A stretch of 64,000 nt of DNA from Thioalkalivibrio sp. ALJ7 (GTDB lineage Bacteria > Pseudomonadota > Gammaproteobacteria > Ectothiorhodospirales > Ectothiorhodospiraceae): assembly GCF_000376865.1 (NCBI RefSeq), contig NZ_AQXQ01000011.1, positions 310,001 to 374,000 on the forward strand. Direction: 5' to 3'. The position numbers were made by a program, and so were the translations under genes. The number at the start of each line of letters is the position of its first letter. The stretch's first letter is position 1. Below, piece by piece: positions 21,545 through 29,726 of the stretch. Under the pieces are notes generated by a model, which saw only the letters and a list, made by a program, of their open reading frames with translations, did no database searches and was not told the DNA's origin.

Positions 21545-22339
21545 TCAGTGGCGGTCGCGGAGCACGTTCAGCAGGTGGTGCCAGGAGTCGTGATCGGCGC
21601 GGGCATCGTAGCCGACCGGCATGTCGAACTCTTCCGCGATGGCATCCGCCCCCGGGTTGGTGAAGCTGTGTTTAACGCCGGAGAATTCCACAACCGTGTA
21701 GCGGGCCTCGGCGTTTTGCATTTCCTCGTGGAACCCGGCGATCTGTTCCGGCGGGATCATCGGGTCCGCGGTGCCGGTGAAGGTCAGCAGCTCGGCCGTG
21801 ATCTTGCCGGCCTCTGCCGGATGTTCGGTCCCCAGCCCGCCGTGGAAGCTGGCCGCCACGTTCAGATCCATCCCGGCACGCGCGGCTTCAAGCGCGACCG
21901 TGCCACCGAAGCAGTAGCCGACTGCGGAGGGAGCCTCGTCGGCGCTGGCGTCGTGGTCACGCAGCCAGTCATAGGCGGCCTGGAAGCGTCCCAGCATCAG
22001 GTCGCGGTTCTCGCGAATCTCCCCGGCGAACTCGCCGGCGGTGGACGGATGGTCGGCCAGCTTGCCGCTGCCATACATGTCCAGCGCGAAAGCGGTGTAG
22101 CCCTCACGGGCCAGCTGTTCAGCGCGGTCGCGGGCGTAGTCGTTGTGGCCCCACCATTCGTGGATGACCAGCACGGCCGGGTGCGGACCGTCCGCGTCCG
22201 GGTAGGCGAGATAGCCGGTCATCTCGTCGCCGTCGTGGTCGTAGGTGATCTCTTCGGTTTGAATCCCGGCGAAGGCCAGTCCGGGAATCAACCCGGCGAG
22301 CAATACGGCGAGCGGGGCAAATGCAGGTTTGGCGAACAT
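21545..22339 (-). CDS. Exported dienelactone hydrolase-family protein
   Basis: This 264-residue alpha/beta hydrolase has a Sec signal peptide ending near AFA (residue 24). The catalytic triad of dienelactone hydrolases is visible: nucleophile C143 in GYCFGG, D192 in GTADPMIP and H224 in VKHSF. The conserved E61 in IHEWWG, which primes the Cys nucleophile in this family, is also present. Most classical enzymes are cytosolic; the signal peptide places this one in the periplasm. Natural substrates of such exported forms are unknown. The start has GGAGGTG at good spacing. Confidence 0.88.
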   Translation of the reverse strand: MFAKPAFAPLAVLLAGLIPGLAFAGIQTEEITYDHDGDEMTGYLAYPDADGPHPAVLVIHEWWGHNDYARDRAEQLAREGYTAFALDMYGSGKLADHPSTAGEFAGEIRENRDLMLGRFQAAYDWLRDHDASADEAPSAVGYCFGGTVALEAARAGMDLNVAASFHGGLGTEHPAEAGKITAELLTFTGTADPMIPPEQIAGFHEEMQNAEARYTVVEFSGVKHSFTNPGADAIAEEFDMPVGYDARADHDSWHHLLNVLRDRH

Positions 22340-22444
22340 CGAACACCTCCTTGGTTATCGAATCAGCGAGAATTCGACCTGGATCCTTGAGTATGGTTCG
22401 CATATGGCCGGGTTACAACGCGCGGGACAGCCGCTACAGTAGAA

Positions 22445-22516
22445 GCGTCAGAGACGACCCATTGAAGGGGGTTCTGACGCAGGACGAGTGAGGCGGTTCG
22501 ATTCCCGGTCCGCCTC
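22445..22516 (+). promoter_or_regulatory. Tandem hairpins in the leader of the HDOD gene
   Basis: Two inverted repeats lie in the 90 bases before the HDOD start codon: GCGTCAGA (22445-22452) with TCTGACGC (22473-22480), and GAGGCGG (22490-22496) with CCGCCTC (22510-22516). The second loop resembles a tRNA T-loop, but no tRNA can be folded around it. They may form a structured 5' leader; no known riboswitch class was recognised. Confidence 0.35.
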
Positions 22517-22534
22517 GGGTAAGAGGATCGACCA

Positions 22535-23428
22535 ATGTCCGAGAATGCCGCCAACGATTCCCTGGAGGCCCGTGTCCAATCGGCTGACAAATTGCTGGCC
22601 ATGCCGCAGGTTGTATTCGAGGTGGCAAGCCTGCTGGAAGACGATAACGCGACGGCCACCAAGATTGCCGCGAGCCTAGGGCGCGACCCTGGGCTGGTCG
22701 CCCTGGTCTTGCGTATCGCCAACAGCCCCGCCTATGCCCCGGCTCGCCCGGTCGACTCGGTGGACCGGGCGATCGCCATGCTGGGACGTGACGCCCTGCA
22801 GCGCCTCGTCGTGGCAAGTGCGATCACCCGGGCGACGGCGAGCATCCCGGACCAGGAACGCCTCCCATTGGAAGTGTTCTGGCGCCACTCGGCCTACTGC
22901 GCGGTGATTGCGCGGCAATTGGCGATGCGTGTGCTCCCGCGCCAGGCGAGCGGCATTTTTCTTGCCGGGCTGCTGCATGATCTGGGAAAGCTGCTGCTGT
23001 TTTCGCAGTCACCGGAATCGGCCCATCGGGCCTTTCTCTCCAGTCTGGATGTCGGCGATGGCCTGAGTCCCCAGGGTGCGGAGCGCGCCGAACTGGGTTT
23101 CGATCATGCGGAGCTGGGTGGAGCCCTGGCCGCGCACTGGGGGCTGCCGGATCTCCTGGTGGACTGCCTGGCCGGGCATCACCATCCGATGAAGGCGCCG
23201 GAGCGCCACCGCACGGCGGTCATGCTGGTGCACCTGGCTAACACCGGTGCCCATCTCGCCGAGATCGACTCACGTGACTGGGGAGATGCCCCGCCGGTGG
23301 ATCCGGCGGTGTGGGAAGCGCTGCATATGGCGCCGGAGGTCTTGCTGTCCGCCGTGGAAGAGGCGCAACACGAGGTGCTCGCGGTGCAGGATCTATGCGA
23401 CCCGGCACACGATGGAGCACCACGGTGA
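22535..23428 (+). CDS. HDOD domain signalling protein
   Basis: The 297-residue product fits the HDOD family throughout: LLAMPQVVFEVASLL at the start, LRIANSPAY, AIAMLGRDALQRLVVASA and LAGLLHDLGKLLL. HDOD domains derive from HD phosphohydrolases but usually lack full metal coordination and act as interaction modules in signalling. An HD pair survives here in LLHDLGK, and GHHHP occurs later. No partner domain is fused. The next gene may start within its stop codon (TGATG at 23426-23430), linking it with two outer-membrane lipoprotein genes. Confidence 0.85.
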   Translation: MSENAANDSLEARVQSADKLLAMPQVVFEVASLLEDDNATATKIAASLGRDPGLVALVLRIANSPAYAPARPVDSVDRAIAMLGRDALQRLVVASAITRATASIPDQERLPLEVFWRHSAYCAVIARQLAMRVLPRQASGIFLAGLLHDLGKLLLFSQSPESAHRAFLSSLDVGDGLSPQGAERAELGFDHAELGGALAAHWGLPDLLVDCLAGHHHPMKAPERHRTAVMLVHLANTGAHLAEIDSRDWGDAPPVDPAVWEALHMAPEVLLSAVEEAQHEVLAVQDLCDPAHDGAPR

Positions 23429-23475
23429 TGGGTGCGCGCGGAGAACCTTGCTCGCCGGCGCCGGTCGGACAGGAT

Positions 23476-24045
23476 ATGAATCAACAAGCCTCTTCTATTG
23501 CCTGGCGCGGTCTTCTCGTGGCTGCTTTGCTGGCCTTTCTGGGGGGCTGTGCCGGCGTTCCGGCGAACCTGGCACCGCTGCCCGCCACGGCGCTTGAACG
23601 CGACCAGGTGCTGGATGACCCCGCGGCCGTCAAGGGCGAGACGGTGGTTTGGGGTGGCGTGATCGCTTCAATCGAAAACACCTCCGGCGGCACCCGGCTG
23701 GAAGTGGTCGGGCGCGAGCTTGATCGCCAGGGGCGGCCGCGCGAGTCCGATCGTTCGGCAGGGCGTTTCCGCGTGGTCAGTGGAGGCTTCCTTGATCCGC
23801 AGATTTACAAGGAAGGCCGCGAAGTGACCGTGCGCGGTGCGATCCACGGCACCGAAGAGGGCAGCATCGGTGATTACGCCTATACCTTCGTGACTCTGCA
23901 GGCGGACAGTGTGCATTTGTGGCCGCGGCGCCCGCCACCGCGAGAGCGCGCCTACCGTGATCCGTTCTACGACCCGTTTTATGATCCCTGGGGCCCACGC
24001 TATGGCCTCTACGGGCGTTACCACCCACATCCCTGGTATTGGTAA
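23476..24045 (+). CDS. Slp-family outer membrane lipoprotein, copy 1
   Basis: The 189-residue protein has a lipoprotein signal (LLVAALLAFLGGC, lipid-bearing Cys near residue 25). It matches the Slp family: VVWGGVIASIENT, TRLEVVGREL, GRFRVVSGGFLDPQIYKEGREVTV and VHLWP. Slp in E. coli is a starvation-induced outer membrane lipoprotein of poorly known function. The C-terminus has an unusual Tyr/Pro/Trp-rich tail with DPFYDPFYDPWGPRYG. ATG 23476 gives a clean signal peptide but a poor ribosome site; ATG 23428, overlapping the upstream stop codon, is a coupled alternative that adds 16 residues. Confidence 0.85.
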   Translation: MNQQASSIAWRGLLVAALLAFLGGCAGVPANLAPLPATALERDQVLDDPAAVKGETVVWGGVIASIENTSGGTRLEVVGRELDRQGRPRESDRSAGRFRVVSGGFLDPQIYKEGREVTVRGAIHGTEEGSIGDYAYTFVTLQADSVHLWPRRPPPRERAYRDPFYDPFYDPWGPRYGLYGRYHPHPWYW

Positions 24046-24047
24046 TC

Positions 24048-24539
24048 ATGTCCAGGTTGCCGATCCTTTTGTTGGGTTTGCTGCTGCCGTTGTGGCTGAC
24101 GGGTTGTGCTTCCGGGCCACTGGAGGCCCCCGATGACCCGGCGGTGCAGATGGAGCCACGCGCGGTCACCGCGGACAATCTGCCGCAAGACGAGCAGGTC
24201 TGGGGTGGTGTGATCGCACGCGTGGATAACCGTTCGGAGGCGACTTTCATCGAGGTCGTTGGCTATCCGCTCAGTCGCCAGGAGCCGCAGACTCGGCAGT
24301 CCACGACGGGCCGATTCCGCATGCGTGTCGACGGCTTCGCTGATCCCGTGGATTACCGAAGCGGGCGTCGCGTGACCGGCGTAGGGACGGTGACGGGTGT
24401 CGAGGACGGCACGATTGGCGAGCTGGAATACGTCTTCCCGGTGCTGGACGCCCACTCCGTGCACCTATGGCCAGAGCCCGAGCCCCCGCGCCCTTCAAGC
24501 GGCGTGCGCTTCGGCATCGGTATTGGTATCGGCCTGTAG
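24048..24539 (+). CDS. Slp-family outer membrane lipoprotein, copy 2
   Basis: This 163-residue paralogue of the preceding lipoprotein starts 3 bp after its stop codon. It has the lipobox LLPLWLTGC and Slp motifs QVWGGVIARVDN, TFIEVVGYPLSRQ, GRFRMRVDGFADPVDY and VHLWP. The C-terminal tail differs from copy 1, ending in a glycine/isoleucine repeat GIGIGIGL instead of the aromatic tail. Tandem Slp genes suggest an old duplication with divergence of the surface-exposed tails. Confidence 0.85.
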   Translation: MSRLPILLLGLLLPLWLTGCASGPLEAPDDPAVQMEPRAVTADNLPQDEQVWGGVIARVDNRSEATFIEVVGYPLSRQEPQTRQSTTGRFRMRVDGFADPVDYRSGRRVTGVGTVTGVEDGTIGELEYVFPVLDAHSVHLWPEPEPPRPSSGVRFGIGIGIGL

Positions 24540-24614
24540 GCCTGTCGACCTCGCGGCCGCTGGGGCGCTCGCCGTTCGCGCCGGTCGTTCAATCCCCAAG
24601 CAGAAGGAGTTTCC

Positions 24615-25613
24615 ATGCGAGCAGTGGTCTATGACGAACCGGGCGCCGCTGAAGTCCTGCGCCTGGAGGACGTGGCAGAACCACAGCTGACGGCACCTGA
24701 CCAGGTCCGTATCCGGATGCTGGCCGCGGGCGTCAATCCCGTGGATACCAAGGTTCGTTCGGGTGGGATGATCGTGCCTGGCGCACCGCGCAACACCCCT
24801 GGTTGCGACGGCGTGGGCATCGTTGAGGAGTGTGGCAGCGGGGCGCACCACGCGCGGCCCGGACAGCGGGTCGCCTTCTGTTTCGGCGGTGTGGGCGCCG
24901 ACCCCGGTACCTATGCCGAAAAGGTGGTGGTGCCGGATGCGGCGGTGGTCCCGGTACCGGCGGCCGTATCCGATCTTCAGGCCGCCGCACTCCCCTTGAC
25001 CTGGCTGACCGCGTGGGAAGCCTTGTTCGAGCGCGCCGACCTGCAGCGGGGCCAAAGTGTGCTGGTGCATGCGGCGGCTGGCGGGGTGGGCCAGATGGCC
25101 ATCCAGATCGCCCGGACAGCGGGAGGTCGGGTGCTGGGACTGGTGCGTCGCGACGAGGCGGTCGCCATCGTCAAGGCGCTGGGTGCCGACGTCGTCGACC
25201 TGCGCAAGGCCAATGCGGCGGAAGCGATTCAGCAGTACACCGACGGGCGCGGGTTCGACATCGTGCTGGATACGGTGGGTGGCGAGGTCTTCCGCGAGGG
25301 CCTGACCCAAGTGGCCTATGGCGGCGACCTGGTGACCCTGCTCGCGCCGCCAGCGGATACCGACTGGAACCCGGCGCGGCTGCGCAACCCGAGCATCAGC
25401 CTGGAGCTGATGTTGACCCCGATGCTGGAGAACGACCGTCGCCGTCTGAAGCACCAGGCGACCCTGGTCAGCGAGGGACTGGCGCGCCTGGCCAGCGGCC
25501 GGCTACAGGTGAACGTCGAGGACAGCCTGCCACTGGCGGAGGCCGCCGAGGCCCACCGCCGCATCGAGGCCGGTGGCCGCCGCGGCAAACTCGTCCTGCG
25601 CATCCCCGAGTAG
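24615..25613 (+). CDS. NADPH:quinone oxidoreductase-type zinc-independent MDR enzyme
   Basis: The 332-residue product is a medium-chain dehydrogenase/reductase. It begins MRAVVYDEPGAAEVLRLEDV and has AAGVNPVDTKVR and the cofactor-binding stretch VLVHAAAGGVGQMAIQIA near residues 150-167. The Cys ligands of structural zinc are absent, as is usual for quinone oxidoreductases and related crotonyl-type reductases. It probably reduces quinones or enals with NADPH. A good Shine-Dalgarno AGAAGGAG precedes the ATG. Confidence 0.85.
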   Translation: MRAVVYDEPGAAEVLRLEDVAEPQLTAPDQVRIRMLAAGVNPVDTKVRSGGMIVPGAPRNTPGCDGVGIVEECGSGAHHARPGQRVAFCFGGVGADPGTYAEKVVVPDAAVVPVPAAVSDLQAAALPLTWLTAWEALFERADLQRGQSVLVHAAAGGVGQMAIQIARTAGGRVLGLVRRDEAVAIVKALGADVVDLRKANAAEAIQQYTDGRGFDIVLDTVGGEVFREGLTQVAYGGDLVTLLAPPADTDWNPARLRNPSISLELMLTPMLENDRRRLKHQATLVSEGLARLASGRLQVNVEDSLPLAEAAEAHRRIEAGGRRGKLVLRIPE

Positions 25614-25621
25614 GTATTGGG

Positions 25622-25874
25622 TTCACCACGAAGGGCACGAAGAAGGGCAAGGTCAAGGTCAAGGGCGTTTGCACCACAGAGGGCACAGAGGACACGGAGA
25701 AAGGCATTACTTGGGTTGAGAACACCCTCTGGCGGCCGGTCACCGGACATCAGAATTACAGCGGAACCGAACCAACGCAGCTGAGAGCACCGGCCCTTTC
25801 TCCGTGGACTCTGTGCCCTCTGTGGTTAATCCGACCTTTGCCCTTCTTCGTGCCTTCGTGCCCTTCGTGGTGAA
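25622..25874. repeat. Nested palindromic intergenic repeat (CACCACGAAGG type)
   Basis: An outer arm beginning TTCACCACGAAGGGCACGAA at 25622 pairs with the closing arm TTCGTGCCCTTCGTGGTGAA ending at 25874. An inner arm at 25671-25705 (CACCACAGAGGGCACAGAGG) pairs with 25792-25829 (CCTCTGTGGTTAA and neighbours). Repeats of this type with ACCACGAAGG / ACCACAGAGG words are found between genes in many environmental bacteria. It lies just after the quinone oxidoreductase gene and before the convergent TraB-family gene. Confidence 0.85.
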
Positions 25875-25889
25875 ATCAATCAGCCCTTG

Positions 25890-27104
25890 TTAGGTGCCGA
25901 AGAGGTGGCTGAAGACGCGGGCGCCGCCGATGTAGGTGCCGGCGGCCGAGCCCAGGGTGGTCAGCAGGAAGACCAGCAGTACGCGTGAGACGCGGTTGCG
26001 CCACCAGCCGCGTGGCGTGGTGGTGTCCTGGCGCAGGCTGGCGAAGTCGGAGACTCGCGGCTTGCGCAGGAACAGCTCGGCCGCGGCCGCGACGAAGCCC
26101 ACCCCGATGGTGGGATTCAGTGAAGTTAGCGGTGCGGCGAGTGCTGCCGTGACGACCGTGAGTGGGTGAGCGAGCGCAATGATGGCCCCGATAGCGGCGA
26201 GGCCGCCGTTGATCAGCACCCAGTCGGTCACCATCTGGATCCCGATGTCCGGATTGCGTGAAAAGCCGATGATGAAGCCGGCCAGGATCACACTGATCAC
26301 CACCCAGGGGACGAACTTCGGCCAGCGCGCCTTGGGCGGAGACTGCTCCAGGGCGTTCAGGATCGCCTCCGGCGGGGTCAACTCGTCCTGAACCTGCTCG
26401 GCAATGCCCGGCAGGTGCCCGGCGCCCACCACCGCGAGGATGCACCGGGTCTCTGGGTTGGCCGCGAGCCGCCGCAGGTGGGCGGCCATGTAGTGGTCGC
26501 GTTCCTCGATCAGGGTGCGGTAGAGGTCTTCCGACTGCTCGGCGAATTCGCTGAAGGTGGACTCCAGCATGTCGCCTTCCTTCAGGCGCTCGATCTCGGA
26601 CTCGTCGATTTTCTCGCGGGACAGGACCGAGCTGAATAGGCCGCCAATGAGCCCCATACGCTCCCACCAGCGCACCGCGCGATAGGTCCGGCGCAGGGTC
26701 AGGCCGATGTCGCGGTCGATCAGGGCTAGCGGCAGGCCGCGGTCCAGGGCCCCATCCATGGCGGCGCGCATCTCGGCACCCGGCTCGATGCCGTACTGGT
26801 CGGCCAGGCGTTGCTGATAGGCGCCCAGCGCGAGGCTGGCCGCGATCATGGGCGCCTGGCCTTTGCGCATCACGCTGAATAGGTCCATGCGGCCAACGGC
26901 GTCCGGGTCCAGCATTGCGCGCTGGCGACTCTCGCACAGTTCGATCGCCACGTTGTCGAAGGCGCCGGTATCCACCAGGGCGCGTACCTTGTCGGCGCTG
27001 GCACGGGATACGTGGGCAGTCCCCAGCACCAGGACCTCGGTGTCTCCCAGCTGCAGGACGCGATGGGGTTCGTCGGCGATCAGTTCCTGGACGGCGGGAT
27101 TCAT
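25890..27104 (-). CDS. TraB/PrgY-family membrane protein
   Basis: The 404-residue protein has an N-terminal TraB domain with LGTAHVSRASADKV, a central AVVGAGHLPGI motif and conserved acidic residues, then four hydrophobic segments in the last 130 residues (FVPWVVISVILAGFIIGF onward). TraB/PrgY proteins are named after pheromone shutdown in Enterococcus and resemble Tiki-type metalloproteases, with the His/Glu positions fitting that idea. Its role in proteobacteria is unknown. ATG 27104 is chosen as the family-like start (MNPAVQEL); the upstream Arg-rich extension looks spurious. Confidence 0.85.
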   Translation of the reverse strand: MNPAVQELIADEPHRVLQLGDTEVLVLGTAHVSRASADKVRALVDTGAFDNVAIELCESRQRAMLDPDAVGRMDLFSVMRKGQAPMIAASLALGAYQQRLADQYGIEPGAEMRAAMDGALDRGLPLALIDRDIGLTLRRTYRAVRWWERMGLIGGLFSSVLSREKIDESEIERLKEGDMLESTFSEFAEQSEDLYRTLIEERDHYMAAHLRRLAANPETRCILAVVGAGHLPGIAEQVQDELTPPEAILNALEQSPPKARWPKFVPWVVISVILAGFIIGFSRNPDIGIQMVTDWVLINGGLAAIGAIIALAHPLTVVTAALAAPLTSLNPTIGVGFVAAAAELFLRKPRVSDFASLRQDTTTPRGWWRNRVSRVLLVFLLTTLGSAAGTYIGGARVFSHLFGT

Positions 27105-27149
27105 GCGTGGCGGGCTCTTGGTCCGGTAGGGCGGCGCTATTCTACGGCG

Positions 27150-27175
27150 AAAAAAACGTTCCCGCAGAGCGGGAC
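27150..27175 (-). terminator. Terminator of the IMPase-cyclase-lipoprotein operon
   Basis: On the minus strand a 6-bp stem (TCCCGC with GCGGGA, 3-base loop) is followed by ACG and seven T residues, 24 bp past the stop codon of the TPR lipoprotein gene. Confidence 0.75.
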
Positions 27176-27198
27176 GCCATGATGCCGGTGTGCATGGC

Positions 27199-28329
27199 TC
27201 ACGGCGTGACGGGCTCGGCTTGCGGGACATCCTCGGGCGTCGCCGCATCCGGATCCGGTAGCGGCTCCGGTACGCGCAGGCTCTCCAGCCGCTCCGCAAC
27301 CCGCAGGCCGCGTTCGTGCGCGGCGATCAGGCCGGCATGCTCGGGGACCAGTTCAAGTCCTTCTTCCCAATGCCCCAGGGCCTCTTCGATACGCCCTGCG
27401 GAATAATGGCTGCGGCCTTCTTCCAATAGCTGTTCCGCGCGTGCATCGCGGCGCTCGCGCCATTCCTCGCACAGCACGCGGTGGGCGCGTTGGGCCGCCT
27501 GATCCGGGCCGGACGCATCGGCATCGGGGGTGATTTCGTTCTGGCACCAACGTGCCGCGGTGGTGAGGTCGTCAGCTTCAAGGGCCTGACGCAGACGGGC
27601 GTTGATCGTCGAGCGCGGAACCTCGTCCTCAGCCTCGGGCCGGTCCGGCTCGCGTAGCTCGCGTTCCAGGGCCGCGATTCGTTCTGCACGCGAGGACTCG
27701 GGCATCAATCCCTGGGCGAGCCGAAGCAGCTCCAGGCGCTCTTCGCCATCAGTGGCGGCGGCGTAGGCATCCATGGATCGGGCGAGAGGCTCGCTGCGTT
27801 GAGCCAGGCGTTCCGGGTCATCCGGCAGGTTTTCACTTTGGCGGACCAACGGGCGCATCACTTCCAGCAGCCGCCGTTGCTGGACCAGCGCGCGGGCCTC
27901 GAGGGTGTCGTGGCGTTGCTCCAGGGTTCGCAGGCCCACCTGGCGCTGGCGTTCCAGTTGTTGGATGAAGTCCGTGCGCTGGGTATCGGCCGGCAGCTGT
28001 TGTTCGGCGGTCTCGAGGACCTCCAGGGCACGGGCCACGGCACCCTCGGCCGACGCCGCTCGGGCCTCGCGCATGGCTTCTTCCGCGGCGGCATCGGCGT
28101 CGGCCACGATGGCCTCGCGGCGTTCGGCCCATTCGGCCCGCGGTTCCGGGTCGTGTTCATCGATCAGTTCCAGGGCGCTTTGGTAATCGCCCGCCTCCAG
28201 CGCGCGCTCGATACGTTGTTCCGGGGGGCTAAAGGGATCCAGGGCCGCACAACCCTGTAACAGCAGGATTGAGAGCAGGGCCCAAAGGAGGGGGGCGGCG
28301 CGCCAGGGAGAGTGGCCCGCTCGGTTCAT
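27199..28329 (-). CDS. TPR-like lipoprotein
   Basis: This 376-residue product has a lipoprotein signal (LLWALLSILLLQGC, Cys near residue 27). The mature part is almost entirely helical and rich in Ala, Glu and Arg, with TPR-like units such as RALEAGDYQSALELIDEHDP near the start and SHYSAGRIEEALGHWEEGLELVPEH near the end. It is likely anchored in the outer or inner membrane facing the periplasm and involved in protein binding. The start overlaps the cyclase stop (ATGA), so it is made together with the sensor cyclase and could be a periplasmic partner of it; that is inference. Confidence 0.75.
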   Translation of the reverse strand: MNRAGHSPWRAAPLLWALLSILLLQGCAALDPFSPPEQRIERALEAGDYQSALELIDEHDPEPRAEWAERREAIVADADAAAEEAMREARAASAEGAVARALEVLETAEQQLPADTQRTDFIQQLERQRQVGLRTLEQRHDTLEARALVQQRRLLEVMRPLVRQSENLPDDPERLAQRSEPLARSMDAYAAATDGEERLELLRLAQGLMPESSRAERIAALERELREPDRPEAEDEVPRSTINARLRQALEADDLTTAARWCQNEITPDADASGPDQAAQRAHRVLCEEWRERRDARAEQLLEEGRSHYSAGRIEEALGHWEEGLELVPEHAGLIAAHERGLRVAERLESLRVPEPLPDPDAATPEDVPQAEPVTP

Positions 28330-29726
28330 GCGCTGGTCGCGCCGGGCAGCACGCGCGTGGCCGCGACGGCCTCGCTGACGCCGTGCAGCTCGTGGGTGCC
28401 CCAGTCTTCGGTACGGAAGTGCCCCTTCACCTGCTCGTGCTCCATGAATGCGGTGGTCGTAACCAGTCCGCCAGGTGGCGCCACTGTGACCAGGCGGGCA
28501 GCCAGGTTGACGGTGTCCCCCACGACGGTGAACTGCATGCGGTCCTCGGCGCCCATGTTGCCGGCCAGCATCTCTCCAGCGTTCAGGCCGATGCGGAACT
28601 CCACCCGGCTTTCGCCGCGGCGTTCGCGTTCAGCGTTGATCGAGGCGACCGTATCCAGCAATGCCAGACCGGTCTGTACGGCGGTCAGGCGATGGTTGCC
28701 GGGATCGGATCCGAGGCCAAAGACCGCCATGGTACAGTCGCCCATGTACTTGTCCACCGTTCCACCGTGACGGGCAATGCATTCTGACATCGGGCCGAAG
28801 AATTCGTTGAGCATGCGGCCCAGGGCGGCCGGGCTGCAGCGCTCCGACAGCGCGGTATACCCCTGGATGTCGGCAAACAGAACCGAACCCTCCACCGCGC
28901 GCCCGCCCAGCTCCACCCGGTCCAGGTTCTCCAGGATGTCCTGGGCGATGGCGTCCGAAACGTAGCGGCGCAGGGCCGCCTCTACCTGGTCCTTGCGCAG
29001 CAGGTCCCGGGCCATGTCGTTGAAGGCGTCGGTCAGCTGGGCGATTTCGTCCTGGCGGATCATCGGTAACGGGTTGCCCTGGTCGTCCATGGGCCGGACC
29101 CGCGCGCGCATGCTCTCGGCCAGGCGTTCCAGCGGTCGGACCAGGCGCTTGCTGATGTCGATCGCCAGCAACAGGCTCAGCAGGAAGACCCCGATGGCCG
29201 TGGCGATGCCGGCGTTCAGGGTGTTGCGTATGAGCTCCTGCATGGGCGAGGTGTCGATGTAGGCCTCGATATAGCCCACTTGTACGTCCTGGAATCGTAC
29301 ATTCTGTCGGTAGGGCTCTACCGTCGGGGCCAGCGGCCAGACGCCTTCGGTCAACGACTGTTCCGGCGGGGTCCCCGCACTGGCGACCTGGCCGCGGTCG
29401 ATTGCGTACGCCGCGATCGACTCGACGCGACCTTCTTCCACCAGGGAGTTCAGGAGGGTCTCCAGGGTCAGGTAGTCCTCGGCCAGCATCAGTTCTGCTG
29501 AGGTCCGCGCTACCGGCGCGACCGTACTTTCCGCCTGTGCGCGAATCTGGTTGTCCAGCACGTTGCTGACCTGGTTCAGGACTACCGCGGACAGGGTCAC
29601 GATCCCGGCCAGCGTCAGTCCCGCGATCGCCGCGACAAGCTTCCACGCAATGGGTAGATAGCGCGGGGTAAAGTCGGCGCTGCTCACGAGGCGCGCGCTG
29701 TGGCGAGAGCGGCGGCGGCCGATCAT
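28326..29726 (-). CDS. Membrane sensor class III adenylate/guanylate cyclase
   Basis: The 466-residue protein has two transmembrane helices (about residues 28-50 and 170-190) flanking a periplasmic sensor region, a HAMP domain (KRLVRPLERLAESM onward) and a C-terminal class III cyclase domain. Metal-binding aspartates D286 (FADIQGYT) and D330 (KYMGDC) and the base-selecting K326 are present, as is VVGDTVNLAARL with transition-state Asn and Arg, so it should be active. Adenylate cyclase is more likely than guanylate. Start ATG 29726 overlaps the IMPase stop codon. The sensed signal is unknown. Confidence 0.9.
   Translation of the reverse strand: MIGRRRSRHSARLVSSADFTPRYLPIAWKLVAAIAGLTLAGIVTLSAVVLNQVSNVLDNQIRAQAESTVAPVARTSAELMLAEDYLTLETLLNSLVEEGRVESIAAYAIDRGQVASAGTPPEQSLTEGVWPLAPTVEPYRQNVRFQDVQVGYIEAYIDTSPMQELIRNTLNAGIATAIGVFLLSLLLAIDISKRLVRPLERLAESMRARVRPMDDQGNPLPMIRQDEIAQLTDAFNDMARDLLRKDQVEAALRRYVSDAIAQDILENLDRVELGGRAVEGSVLFADIQGYTALSERCSPAALGRMLNEFFGPMSECIARHGGTVDKYMGDCTMAVFGLGSDPGNHRLTAVQTGLALLDTVASINAERERRGESRVEFRIGLNAGEMLAGNMGAEDRMQFTVVGDTVNLAARLVTVAPPGGLVTTTAFMEHEQVKGHFRTEDWGTHELHGVSEAVAATRVLPGATSA

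Noticed and set aside
22490-22520. tRNA-like T-arm (GGTTCGATTCCCGG)
   Set aside because: The 5-bp T-stem does not pair and no D-arm, anticodon arm or acceptor stem can be placed around it.
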